DNA of 64,000 bases. Source: Pinus tabuliformis (lineage: Eukaryota; Streptophyta; Pinopsida; Pinales; Pinaceae). The position numbers were made by a program, and so were the translations under genes. Shown in pieces: positions 32,942 through 45,250 of the stretch; position 1 is the first letter of the stretch, and each line of letters starts with the position of its first letter. The DNA lies in the NCBI GenBank assembly GCA_031772625.1, contig CM062819.1, positions 1,234,690,955 to 1,234,754,954 of the forward strand, written 5' to 3'. Below the pieces are notes generated by a model that did not search any database, was not told the origin of the DNA, and worked only from the letters and a program-made list of their open reading frames with translations.

Positions 32942-34258
32942 TTGGTGAGATTCAGGGACAAGATCTATGTGCTGAATTGTAGTGAACTCAAGAAGCTTAT
33001 CTTGAGGGAGTTTCATGTGAAGCCATACTCGGGTAACCCAGGATATCAAAAGACATTGACGATGGTGAAGAAGTTCTACTATTGGCCGAATCTGAAGAAG
33101 GAAGTGGTAGAGTTCGTGGCTACATGTTTAGATTGTTAGTAGGTAAAGGCATGATGTAAGTGTCCAGGTGGTCTACTACAGCCTATTGCGATTTTAGAAT
33201 GGAAATGGAAGGTTATTTGAATGGATTTCATTACAGGTCTTCTGAGGACAATGAGACAACATTATTCTATTATGGTCGTGGTTGAAAAGTTGAGCAAGGT
33301 AGCTCACTTCATTCTAGTGAAGATTACATATTCAGCTAGTGAGGTGGCATAAGTTTTCATAAGAGAGGTAGTGAGATTACATGGTGTTCAGAAGAAGATT
33401 GTGTCGGATAGGGATGCAAAGTTCACTTCCAAGTTATGGAAGGAGCTATTTGTAGGTTTGGGTACAGAGTTGGCCTTCAATACAACTTATCATGCACAGA
33501 CAGATGGGAAAATAGAGAGGGTCAACAGGATCTTGGAGGATATGCTGAGGATGTATGTGATGCACCAGTAGAGGAGATGGGAGGAGTATCTTCCATTAGT
33601 TGAGTTTTCCTACAACAATGGCTATCAAGAGTCATTGAGGATGAGTCCTTTCGAGGCATTGTATGGATAGAGTTGTAATACTCTGATCAACTGGAGTGAT
33701 CCAGTGAACAGGGTTCTAATTGGACTGGTTATGTTGGTAGACATGGAATAGGAAATGCAGGTTATAACGAAAAATCTAAAGGCAACACGATATAGAAAAA
33801 AGAGTTATGCGGACCAACACATGGTATTCAAGGATTTTCAGGTTGGGGAGCATGTGTATTTGTGCATCAAGCCCAAGAAGAGCTCTCTGAAGATTGGTTC
33901 ATGTGCCATGTTGGCACACGGTATTCCAGGCCTTTTGACATCCTTGAGAAGATTGTATCAGTGGCCTGTCGACTTACACTGCCTCCAACAATGGAAGTCC
34001 ATGAAGTTTTCCATATTTCATTTCTTAAGAGGTATATAAAGGATGTTGATCATGTTATTGATTGGTTTGTATTGTGGGTGGAGAAAGAAGGAGAGTTCTA
34101 GCCAGAGCCTTAGTGCATATCGCAACATAAGCATTTCATGCTCATGAACAAAGCCTTAGAGAAAGTTAAAGTGTAGTGGAAGCACTTTGGGCCCAAATAA
34201 GCTACATGGGAGATGGCGGATCAGATGAGGGCCATGTATCCTTCATTGTTTTCCGGTT
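32942..34258 (+). pseudogene. Integrase and chromodomain of element D
   Basis: Integrase zinc finger HVKPYSGNPGYQKT and CLDC, core MDFITGLL (D), KIVSDRDAKFTSKLW (D) and DGKIERVNRILED (E), then NNGYQ and SPFEALYG. The C-terminal part has SYADQHMVFKDFQVGEHVYL and EVFHISFLKRYI. It ends with a chromodomain-like segment, ALEKVKV then WKHFGPK and ATWEMADQMRAMYPSLF (34141-34255). That ending is typical of Tekay chromoviruses, whose chromodomain targets insertion to heterochromatin. Stops at 33136, 33219, 33351, 33569 and more. Confidence 0.85.
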
Positions 34259-34474
34259 GAGGCAAAGCATCTTTGGCTTGATGTTTGGTATATGTTTGGC
34301 ATATGTTTGGCATATGTTTTGTTGATGTTTTGGTATATGTATTTATATGGATGTAAATACCACCATGAGCTAAGTTATAAAGCTGCAATAAGCAGTATGG
34401 TTTTTATCCTGTCATGTTTTCATGATGTTTTGTTTTAAGCAGGTCTTTCATTGTAAATACTACAATGAGTTAAG
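34259..34474 (+). other. 3' untranslated region of D, left of LINE X
   Basis: AT-rich with TGTTTGGCATATG repeats at 34290-34320. A block near 34365-34395 (CATGAGCTAAGTTATAAAGC) recurs at 41780-41800 on the other side of the LINE, a tandem repeat of about 110 bp before the LINE entered. Bases 34462-34474 are the LINE TSD. Confidence 0.65.
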
Positions 34475-34482
34475 TTTTTTTT

Positions 34483-35319
34483 CCTATGAAAAAAGCGCAA
34501 TTTTCATTAATAATAATAATATTACATATTGTATATTTAGCATGTGTGAAATGTCGAAATCACCAGTAAATGGAAAAACATAATCCATGTGGATATTGGT
34601 GGCCACCCGCCAATTCCACTTGGACCCCCATCATTGTTTCCTTCAGTTTTTCAGTTTCCTTAATTGTAGCACAATTTACTATTTTTAGCAGTATTTTCGG
34701 GTCCTAAACCTCTGGAGCCATTTTGAGGCCCTAAACGGGGTTTTTTTTGGCAATCTTGTACCAATGATTTTCCATCTAAAATCATATTTTCCGTCGAAGT
34801 CCTTAGAGAGATCTTTCCAACAAGGTATCATGCACGTCAAACAGAGATAATATGACCAAGTCGCAACCCCAGGAAGTTGGCTGTCCAACTAACCCCAATG
34901 GGGCCCATAAACTCTTGGTGTTACATCTCCTCAAGTTAGGGTTTTGGTTGTTTAGGGTTTTCTCTTATTGTTCAATAATAAAAGGGCCCTTGAGCCTCAT
35001 TGTAACGCAGTTCAAAGGCATGTATTCGCCACATCTCTTCTCAGAGATAAGATACCATCGCTCGAGCTAGTCTTATTTCGATTTTGTTTGTAAGAATATT
35101 TCAGTATTTGATATTAATGAAATGAAGTGTTATTTCTACTGCATCTTTTTATTTAAGGTTATATAGGTAATTTGTTGCGTCCCTGTTTAAATCCGGATCA
35201 AAACCATTCAAACCAGAACAATGTCATATAGTTAAATATTTACAATAAAAATCATAATATTTACATATATATGTAAAAGCGTAACTGTCCAATAAGTGCA
35301 TAGGTATAGAAAAAAAGAA
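34483..35319 (-). other. 3' UTR of LINE X
   Basis: No coding signal. Near the end, on the minus strand, AATATTATTATTATTAATG precedes the short poly(A). Confidence 0.6.
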
Positions 35320-38300
35320 AAAAATGACGAATGATCTATGGAGATCATTCAAACATAATCCCATCCAACTTAATGAATGGTCAACGGAAAAAATGGTAGA
35401 ACTCCAGATCTCAGAATTATTGAATCAACCATTGCCCCCTGATCTGTGGTGTGACCTCCTTGGAAAGAAAATCATCGACCACATACATTTCCCTGTATAT
35501 ATGATAGCATACAATAAAATCAAAATGTGATTTTAGAGTGATGACTTCATCTAGTAAGCCCTTGAGTGTGTGCAAGTGACAATGATATGCAGAGTTGATC
35601 CAGTTTATAACAAGCTTTGAGTTCCCACAGATTTGAATCTTGTGGCAGTTTTGTTCTAGAGAAAAAATGAGAAGGTATTTGAGACAATTAAGTTCAACAT
35701 AGTTTTTGGTGCCTCTCCCTAGTCCCACTTTGACCTTGAAGTAATTAGAATCATTAATGTGAAGAACTACCCATCCTGCCCCACATCCTGTGATCTATGC
35801 CAACCCATCAAAATAAGCCCAGGGGATATTCTTATCAATTACTTCCAGAGTGATGACCCTGGAGGGGTTGTGACTAGAGTCCTAAGGGATCAAATTATAA
35901 ATCGAAACAATACATTTGCAAGTGACTGACCAATGGGTCACTACATCCTGAAAAATTATGCGATTCCTGGTCAGTCAAATACCCTAGCAGACAATCAAAG
36001 GGAGGTTTCTGATTTTATGTGTAGCAGCAGCATTCCACCATCTTTGTCAGGCACCAGATAGATGTGGCCCATCCCATATGAGCACAATGTTGAGGGAGGT
36101 AGTGATCTGAAACCACACCTAGCCAACCAATGGGCAATGAAGGAATAGTTGATCAATATCGGAGGCATTTTCCTTGTAGAGGCAACATCTAGACAGACCA
36201 TGAAATGGCCGACTCATTAGATTGACCTCCATGGGGACTTTATTCGATAATATAAACCACATGAAGAGACGAGTTTTGCGAGGGGCCTTAAGCTTCCAAA
36301 GCGGGTGCCACCAACAACCCATCTCCACTGGATCTAGGTTATTAATAAGTGATGTGTATCTTTCCCTGGGGTTATATTGACCATGTGGTGAAGTTTCCCA
36401 TATGATTTCATCTTCCTGTAAAGTAATCATGATATTAGCTTCCTCCAATGCACTAATAAAACGATGCCACACCCTGCTCCATCTGCTTGAAATCCAAAGA
36501 TCCAATGCATTAAACCATTTATGGGAGATCCAATTTGGATTTCTAACATTTGCAATATAAGAGAGCTAGGTGATACCTTCCGTTGCAAGGAATTGACGAA
36601 GATCCAGTGGTAGTATGTGTGCATTACTGAAACCAAACCAGGCATCGATACTCAGTCACACTTGCTCACGATTACCAATGCGCCAAGCTAGTCATTCCTT
36701 AATGACACTAATAGACTGCGAGATAACCTTCCAGATGACAGATGCTCCTGTAATGCCCTAGGGCAGCCTGTGAATCCAGTCCATGATAGATAGAGGGTGA
36801 ATGTATTTATAAAAAAACCACCTCTTTCCATAGACTATCCGATGTGATAATATGCCACCCCATCTTCGCAGTGAGTGCCTTTGCAAATAAATGTAGATCC
36901 TTTATACCCCATCCACCCCATTTTTTTGGTTTCCCAATTCTGTCCCAGCGAACCCAGGCAAATGTCCTCCCAACATTTTTCCCCCGCCATAGGAAACAAC
37001 TACAAATTTTTTGAATTATGTTGATTATGCCTTTTGGTATCCAGACAAGGGTCATCCAATATACTGGGATGGCCTCCAGTACATATTTGATTAGGGTGAT
37101 CCTGGCCGCTCTGGAGGGCCATCTCTACTGCCATATGTTAATACGGCCTTCAATTTTTGCAAAGAGTCAAGTCCAGTTTGCAATACGATAACCATTTGGC
37201 TTGAGCCTGAATCCTGGGTATTTGAGACCAGACTCCAATTCTTGCCTAACAAATTGAAAGTGATGTATAGCATGTCTTTTCTCATTTTGTAAGCAAGACA
37301 CCAACAATATGGTGGATTTTTTGAAGTTGGGCTCCATACCTGTAGGTTTACAAAATAGGGATAGAATTTTCTTGAAACAAGTGGTATCACAGATAGAGCC
37401 ATTTAAAAAAATAAGAACATCATCTTCAAATAATAGATGTGAGAGATATGAAACATCAAATATCTTTACTCCTCCCAATGACCCTTCAACACAGGCTTTT
37501 GTTAATAGTATACTTAGCCCCTCCATGATCAAAATAAATAACAATGTTGATAATGGGCATCCTTTTCGCAGACCACGTTCAACATGAAAAAACCCAGATG
37601 CAACCCCATTGATGAGAATGCTATATGATGCAGATGTGAAACAACACATGATCCAATTTATGAAAGAGTGAGGGAAACCAATATGGGTAAGGATAAGCTG
37701 AAGATATGTCCAACTGGCTCGGTCAAAAGCTTTGGATATATCAATTTTTAGTATGATACTCTTAATATTCTTAATCTTGATCGAATGGATCCCTTCTTGT
37801 GCTCTCCCAATGGATTCATGTATCTGGCGTTGATTTAGGAAAGCAAATTGTTCCTTGGAAATCATCTTGGATAAAAAAGGTTTAATGCGGTTAGCAATAA
37901 TTTTTGAAATTATTTTGTATATACAGTTCCATAGGGAGATGGGACGATATTCATCAAATGATTGAGGGTGATTGGCTTTGGGAATGAGAGCAATAAAGTT
38001 CAAGTTGAATCCTTCATGCATTTGGCCAGATAGTCTACAGTCGTCAATAACCAATAGGAGATCAGGCCCAATATGGTCGAAGAAGGTAAGATAGAATTAC
38101 ACAGGCCAGCCATCAGGTCCAGGGCTCTTATCTCTTTTGAACCATTTCACGACTGCTTCAATTTCCCCCAGATTCACCAGATCATTTAGAGTCTATGCAT
38201 CATCAGCCTCCACAAATCTAGGAATCAATTCAAAATGTTAAGGATCTCAGAAATGGCAGCTTCCCTAGGCGCTTTGAATATTTGTGCGAAATGTTTGATG

Positions 38301-39504
38301 CCCATATCTGCAAGCTGGTTGAAGGTGCTGGCCTTCCTACCTGTCTAATCCCTTAATGTCCAGATGGTGTTGATTATTTTCCTCCCCCTGGCACATTGTT
38401 GAAAAAACTTTGAGTTTTCCTCCCCAGCCTTTAGCCATATCGCTCGGCTCTTCAATCACCATGACTTCTCTTGCTGTCTCAAGAGGTGAATCTTTTCAGT
38501 TTCCAATCTTATCAGATGGTCCCTAGTTTCAATGTTTGTGTAACTTGCATTACCCAAATTTTCCTGCTCCCTAATGTCAGATTCAATTTTCTAAATGGTG
38601 GCCTCATCCTTTTGCTTTTTTTCTTTGGCCCATCTAATGGTTTTGTGTTTGATACGAGCTAAATTGCTTGCAATCACTTTAGCCGGTGAGATTCTGTTGT
38701 CTTGTCCACAGTGAGTCTAGGACTCCATGACTAACTTATGAAAATCAACTTTAGCCAACCAAGTGGCATTAAATTTGAAATGGGAGCTTGGCTTATGATT
38801 GGAGTTCATAATTTCCATAAGGATGGGGGAATGGTCAGATTTGTCCCCTGATCCCACCCATTGTCGAATTTAGTCTAGATTATCTAGCAGAGGTGCTTTA
38901 ATCATGAAATGGTCCAGTCTTCTATCCATAGCATCCTCTCTAGTTCTCCTATTCCTCCAAGTCGGCAGAATCTTGGTCGAGTCAATGTTCATGAGATTAT
39001 TGGAGTCCTAAGATATTCAAAATAAGACCTCAAAGGGTCAGTCTATGCTCTATTTCCCCAGGATTCAATCTGTCCCAAAGAGAAATTTAGGTCTCCCCCA
39101 ATGATTATATTGTCTGCCTGCATGAAATCTTCACTCATGAGCGTGTCCCAATAAGACTCCTTATTATGGTAGGGCCAATATATATTAATCAGTATTAGGT
39201 ATGTATCGATATCAATGGCTTTGAAATCAGCCCCCAAATATCCTTCTCCCCCCCACATATTGTCTAGCTTTATAGTCTTTTTGTTGTAACCCAAGGTACA
39301 TCCACCGGATCTCCCTCTTACATCCAATGTGTGGAATTTCCAGTCCGGAAGCATGTTCAGTAGAATATTATTGATGGATACCCCATCGCCCAAAGTCTCT
39401 TGTACTAGTAAAACATCAATCCTATTCGATCCTAACAGCCGTCTGAGAGCCAACTTCTTGTCCGGGCTGGCCAAACCCCTATAGTTGAAAGAGAGGCACT
39501 TCAT
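35320..39504 (-). pseudogene. ORF2 of LINE X: endonuclease, RT, zf-RVT, RNase H
   Basis: Endonuclease starts MKCLSFNYRGLASPDKKLAL and contains VLLVQETLGD, GRSGGCTLGYN and IIIGGDLNFSLG (39043-39504). RT (37167-38054) has NFIALIPKANHP, FDEYRPISLWNCIYKIISK, LKIDISKAFDRASWTYL, LRKGCPLSTLLFIL and LLFEDDVLIFL, where the usual FADD is FEDD. A zf-RVT region (36119-36645) has the Cys-rich CLYKENASDIDQLFLHCPL. RNase H (35416-35815) shows AYFDG, GCGAG, YVELN and ICGNSKLVINW, with the third acidic residue changed to Asn. ORF2 nicks target DNA and copies the RNA in place. Many stops and shifts. Confidence 0.87.
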
Positions 39505-39647
39505 GGGGTAACCCTATCAGGGTTTCCTCTTGCTAGGAGTCTGAATACCAATCACCACCTCAATACCCACCCTCCGAATGGATTTGGATAAATATTATTG
39601 TATACCCCTGGGCATTTTGAGGGCTTTAGAGGGAATAAGGTCCTCAC

Positions 39648-41034
39648 CTAATTCGAAAGTGAGGGTTCGGGGAAGGGGTAGTGATCGCAGATTGTATCTA
39701 TGGGAGGAACTAGAGGTAGAATCCTCCCTGGGGGATTTCTGAGAGAGTCCAAGGTAATGGTCAGAACAGAGTTCAACGTAGAGGGGGACGCTGATACCAT
39801 AGGATAGTGAATGAAAATCAATTTACATGCATCAATACCCAATCCCAAAACAACTAATGATGACAATGCAATTTCCGTATTCATAAAATTTTGAGAAGAG
39901 GGGGGAGAGGAATTTAGAGTACCCGGAAATAGTTCAGGGCCCCTTGATTGTGAGCGTGTGACCCGAGCATCAGGATTCCGGGAGCTCTCTTGTTGAGATG
40001 CCTCCACATCCATTCTTCGCCTCGACCGGGGTTCCTCTGGGTGCGCTACAGGAGTAGTTCTGACCTCTGAAGTAGTCTGAGTACCCGCATAGACAAATAT
40101 TTGCAGGGGTTCAAGATGATTCCCAGTGATAAGAGGGCATTCTTTATACAGGTGTCCCACCTCATGACACCTTTTGCAATGGAATGGTATCCCCTCATAG
40201 TCCAGAATCTGCCAATGTATAATATCCCCAAGTGGGAGCCAATAAATCTCCACCAGACCCTCATGCGTGTCGAGGTGCACCAATATCCTAGAAATGGCCA
40301 GATAACTATATCAATGTACGAACTGTTGTGGTCCAGATAGATGCCTAGGTCATCCTTAATGCATCTAAATATCTCCTCAAACCAGAATTGTAGCGACAAC
40401 CCTGAAAGCCTTACCCAAATCAGCCCTACCCCCAATTTTTCCTTCTTTGGGTCGAAAAGGGGAGACCATCTCTTAAGAAGCACATTAGTCATCTCAATGT
40501 GCTAGAATCTTGTTAAAACCGAGCTTACTCGTTTCGGCTGGTAGAAGATGAGTGTGAACCATCCTCGGGTCATGGTAATAACTGCTGGCAACTAGTCCAT
40601 TAAGTGACCCCAAATCTCCACTGTCCATCCTTTTAAACGCGTCGGGGAGTAGTTTCGGCCCCAGACTCTTCCCACCAACACCGTGCTTTCCGTGAGAGCA
40701 GCTTGGGTCATGATTATACCGTTTCCAAAAACCAACAGACACCCCCTTTCACGCACCTTTGAGCACTTGGATTTTTTTTCCCTCCAGACCTATGCGCTTG
40801 TGATACCGGTTGTTGTCCATCCTCCACTTCTTGGTTTTCATTTGATTCCGAAGCCCTATTGTCCTCAAGACCCAGATCTTGCTGAGTGATTCCATCAAAA
40901 CATTCGGAGATGCAAGTGATAGGAGGAAGTCTTGAACCTTGGGGGTTGGAACCGAATGCACTAAGTGTGCTATAAGTCATATTCACCCCCCCAAAAGTGT
41001 CAATACCCGCACCACTCACGCATCCGTCTGCCAT
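39648..41034 (-). pseudogene. ORF1 of LINE X: DUF4283 and CCHC
   Basis: Three overlapping open segments in different frames. The N-terminal 106 residues (from 41034) are polar. The DUF4283 region (40046-40492) shows VGLIWVRLSGLSLQFWFEE. A knuckle CKRCHEVGHLYKEC lies in 39648-40283 and matches the type in Y. A Ser/Pro/Arg-rich tail follows. ORF1 coats LINE RNA. Frameshifts separate the parts. Confidence 0.82.
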
Positions 41035-41777
41035 GCATGAGACACCCTATAAATTCAACACGAATCCTTACTACTCATGTGCCTAGTACTGTAGTTCTGA
41101 AGGCGAAGGGATATTTAAGAAAGGCTGGGTTTGTTCCTCCCTTAGGTCGATTAAGACCTAATTAACTGTCGAGCTTGGTTGTGAAAACCCTAAACCATTT
41201 AGGGTAGCCTCCATAACCTCCATTTCCACATTAAAATCAACTACTTGGGCCTCTGGTGATAGGTGCGAATCTGATGGAACCCCTCCTCGTGACTTATGTG
41301 TCTCTTCGACCCATAGTTGTGATGAATCCATGGTATCAGATGAATAATCAACTAATTATTCATCCATGCAAACGCTGTTTCCTGCTCACCAGTTACTGTT
41401 CTGAGCTGTTGTTCTTAATCCCCCAACAACTGTTGACCCCAACTCAATAAACTGCAAAACCACCATTCAAACCTTTGCTATTGACCCTAAACTCATGTAG
41501 GTCCAAGAATACTGCCAATAATCTCCGCAGCAAAAAACCTGAAGGGTCAGTCCATCCAACGATTTTCCTCCATAACCCACCCTGTCTTATTGTTTAACAT
41601 CTCTTGGAGTAGTGGTAAAAAACTCTCCTATCCTCGCCAGGGTAAATGGGTTAACCATACTGTACATCGCCATAAACGCCGACCTCACCCATATTGTTCA
41701 CTGCCATAAAATCCGACCTAGGGTTTCAACCCTGTGCGAAACCCCATTTTCGCTTAGACCAAGGAAAGCAATACCCC
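41035..41777 (-). other. 5' UTR of LINE X
   Basis: No ORF with recognisable content; it would contain the internal promoter of the LINE. Presence of this region shows the LINE is not 5' truncated. Confidence 0.55.
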
Positions 41778-41790
41778 ACAATGAGCTAAG

Positions 41791-41890
41791 TTATAAAGCT
41801 CCATGGGAAGTATGTTTTATTTTCAGTGATTTTTCTGAGGTCTTGGTGTGGTTTAACACCAAGGACAATGTTCCTTAAGTGGGAGGGTTC
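41791..41890 (+). other. 3' untranslated end and polypurine tract of D
   Basis: Continues the D 3' region after the LINE TSD. AAGTGGGAGGG at about 41878-41888 is the polypurine tract just before the LTR. Confidence 0.7.
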
Positions 41891-43923
41891 TGTAACAACC
41901 CTAGTGAAAATTTCATGTAATAAAAGTTAATAAAGGAAAAAGAAGACCACGGTTAAGGGACACATATTCCAAGCTGAATGTTGGCCAAAAATATCCTAGT
42001 GGGCATCACTGGATGTGTTTATGGCTAAGGAAATTGGAAAATGCTAAGGTAAAGGCATTAAAAGGAAGAAAGGAACTTTGGCACATTTATTTATGAAAAT
42101 AAAGGAATTAGGAGAAAAGCAAGGTGAAATGTCACAGGTTGCACGTCAGGAGGAAATTGAAGGAAAATAATATAAAATGAAGGAAATATAGGCCTCATTA
42201 ATAAAAAGGCTTCTGAGGATCAGTTCGTAACCTTTTGTCAATTCAAGTTTTGGAGCTCTCTCAGTATTCTCTCTCTCTCTCACTCTTGGTCACTTAGAGT
42301 TTTCCTGGAGCACTATAGCTTTGGAGCAAGGACAGAAAAACAAGCAAAGGGAAAGGAAAGAAACTAAGGATTAAGCAAGGAAGATCAATATAAATAAACT
42401 TCAACAAGAATACTTGCAGGTAACATATTGCATGTGTGACTTCCTAACTGGTTTTGACATGCATGGATTTGCATATTGGTGTATGGTTATCTTGTTGTTG
42501 GTGGCATGGTTTTGTCGGGTTACGATAGTGGTTTTTAGCCTAACCTTGCCTTTTCCAGATTCCATGGTGTGTTGGGATGTTCATCTTGGTTTTGAGATTT
42601 GGATTTTCCAGATGGATTTCAGAGTCCAGGGTAGATACGGTCTCAAGGTTCATTCCCAAAGGCCTAGGAATCCCTTGACTGGTTTTGGTGGGATACACAT
42701 TAAATCCTGAGGGAGCAGTCTCAGTTTAGGGCCTAGTGATCTGAGTTTGGATTGCGGTAAATCCTGAGAGACTTGTCTTGGTTTAGGGCCTACTGATCCT
42801 GGATTGGATTGCAGTAAATCCTAAGAGACAAGGATACAAAAAATTCCTCAAGGATAGTGATGGATTCTTGATGGCATTCCAAGCTCGGTTCAGTTTTGTG
42901 ATCGGAGCACCAGTTTGGGTGTGATCACGGTTTGGTGAGGGTGGAGGTGGTTTAACCTCTAGATTCCCTTGGTTGTTTTTGGATTGGTTTATCCATGAGA
43001 TCCCACATTTATGATTTTAATATGGCACGGGGGTGACTGGATGAAAGAAAGATTTGGTTCAGCTATGTCTACGATCGGGTGGTACGTGGAAGTCTCGAAC
43101 TTGGTTGGATTCTCGTAAGACTAATGTAAGCTAAGTTCTCTTGATTTTTCACTTGTGTATATGTGGATTTAATGGCTGTTATATCTCTATTATTTACATG
43201 GTTTTATGCTGGTTATAAACATGGTTAATTGACTAGTTCATGTGATGGTTATTTCATGTATTTTCTTGTGATTGTTAAAATTATGGATGCAAGACCTAAT
43301 TGATGTTATAACAGTTCAAGGGAGACGGTGGTGATCCTTCTTATCATTTTTAATAAGCGTTTTCAGTCATCCATGCTCTGCCTTGTATCCTAGGCCTGTA
43401 GAATTCATTGATGCCAAGTGTTTGTCAAAATGTGAGTCCCAGTTGGGGATGGTCAGGCCTAGTATTGAGGTTGATTTTTGGTTTATTAGTCTTGTCATCA
43501 TGTCTTTGATGGATTTTGAAAGTTACAATAAGTTCTGGGTAGTGGCCGGAATTTTAGGCTAGAAAAGTGCCTTAAATTCCGTGGATGTTGGCACAGGTCT
43601 GCTGTGAAAAGTCCTTGGACATTGGCTTGCAAGCTTGTGAGAGTGTCCAAAGGTCCCTAGATGCTAGCATGCCCATAGCATGAGAGCATCCAAAGGTAAA
43701 GAGGTCTAAACAATCAGTGGGACCCAGGGGTAGGATGCTTGAGTGGCTGAGATGTCTCTTGGGGGTGTTGTTTTTGATGTGGAAGGTATGGTTGATGTGT
43801 TCCGTCGATTCCATTTCCTTAAGGTCACTAAGGAGGTTGAATCCTTTCATAGTGGCCTCTCTCGTTGCATGTTTACCCCGGTTGGCTAGTTACTTGGGTA
43901 GATGTGGGAGGAGGGTGGTTACA
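41891..43923 (+). repeat. 3' LTR of D
   Basis: TGTAACAACC to GTGGTTACA, 2033 bp, matching 27507-29560 with many substitutions and small indels. Confidence 0.92.
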
Positions 43924-43928
43924 CCAAG

Positions 43929-44565
43929 TTACCATTTCCTTACATTGTTCCCTGAGGAATTAGGCCCCTATTAATTAGGAAATTCCCTCAATTGGACTGC
44001 GCAATTCCTCTAGGATCATGCTTTGACTGCATGCAACACTTGTACACTTCAAAATAGTCTACAATTGATTGTACATTTCCCTTGAATCTCCATCTCAATT
44101 GGGCAACTCGAATTATCTGCATGCATGAGCTAATAGAGGTTGATTGATCACTTATCTAGATGATCACTGAGTGCGGTTGAAGTCACACTTCCACAACTTG
44201 ACCTTCCACTAGTTCCTCCAACAGTTAGAACTAGTTTAACTAACCATAACTCAATCTAATTGAATTAAATTGCTACAACTAAAATTAACTCAACCTAGGC
44301 TCCTAAAATTTAGGAATCACTGCAAAAAGATGAACTTCATGCCTCTAACTCGAATAAACTAAATTAGACTCTTATTTTTTAGGAATCAAATCAAGCAAAC
44401 TGAAATTTGACTCATTAACTCAAATTCAGTGTTCTTCACTAAGTGGCAAGAGCCATGTCACCTCAGTTAACTCCTCCAAGTTCTCTACTGATGTGGAATT
44501 TCGAATTTCCTCAATTTGATTAAGGCAAAATCAAAATTGAGACTTTTCTCGCTGCATTTTCAACA
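43929..44565 (-). repeat. 3' LTR of C, inner part
   Basis: Continues the C LTR after the D insertion and matches 46839-47471. It ends ATTTTCAACA. On the minus strand GAGAGGGAG (44566-44574) precedes it, a polypurine tract. Confidence 0.88.
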
Positions 44566-45250
44566 CTCCCTCTCAGGAAGAAAGGGATTATCACCCACTC
44601 CTCTCTTGCACAAGTGGAATGTACTGCATGCAATCCTTCTCACTACTATTGCTACTCCTACAACACCTACAACTGAGTAGCATCCAAAAAAAACATTGAA
44701 TCAATTGTCTACAATTATTTACTGGGAAAAATGTGCTGCTGCTGACTTTTTTACTGAGCCTTTCGCTCTGTTGTTAACATTCCTTTGCACTTCTGAATAT
44801 CTAAATAACACTAATCCTCCTGCTACTAAATATTGTGCCCCCCCCTGCAGCAAGGTAATGATTCATGAGGAGAACATCTCAATGGACCCTGCCCAAATTT
44901 CTGCGTCTCTTGGACCAAGGATCTACATTGCTCCACTTCACTCCTGGAGGTATAACTACATGTGCTTCCTATGCCCACTTGGCTTGAACTGTCGCCTTAC
45001 TAGAGGTCCTTGCTTTAGTGGATGTGTCCACACTTCCTCCTCTATGCCTCTCCATTTGTTGTTGCTCCACAACTTCTTGAGGCTTCTTATGAGGCTGCAT
45101 GTTGATAGGTCTAACCTGCTTCCTCTCAACCACCATATCTCTAGTCTCTGCCTTACTCCTCAATTTTTTGCATTCATATTATACCTGAAGTGCATTCAAG
45201 TTATTAACTCGAGCACCGATCTGTTTCACCTTCCTCGTGGCTATGTGTCT
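44566..45250 (-). other. Interior of C between protease and 3' LTR
   Basis: In a complete copia element integrase, RT and RNase H would follow here; none is detectable. A 64-residue open stretch (44969-45163, minus) rich in Lys, Arg, Gln and Glu resembles the integrase-RT linker only in composition. Bases 44566-44960 show nothing recognisable. Confidence 0.55.

Larger units (their letters stand above)
34475..41777 (-). mobile_element. LINE X: full-length L1-type element
   Basis: 7303 bp on the minus strand. The 13-bp TSD is ACAATGAGTTAAG (34462-34474) and ACAATGAGCTAAG (41778-41790), one mismatch. The 3' end shows eight A residues (T on the plus strand, 34475-34482) preceded by a TTATTATTATTA stretch. 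It has a 5' UTR (41035-41777), ORF1 with DUF4283 and CCHC, and ORF2 with endonuclease, RT, zf-RVT and RNase H. All ORFs are broken. Confidence 0.9.
27507..43923 (+). mobile_element. Element D: Tekay-type Ty3/gypsy chromovirus
   Basis: 16,417 bp including a LINE. Perfect TSD CCAAG at 27502-27506 and 43924-43928, verified against the intact C LTR, which reads CTCCAAGCTCC at the same point. LTRs 27507-29560 and 41891-43923, tRNA-Met primer site, gag, protease, RT, RNase H, integrase and a chromodomain-like C-terminus. All frames are broken and the RT active site is changed. The nested LINE X splits its 3' untranslated region. Confidence 0.92.
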
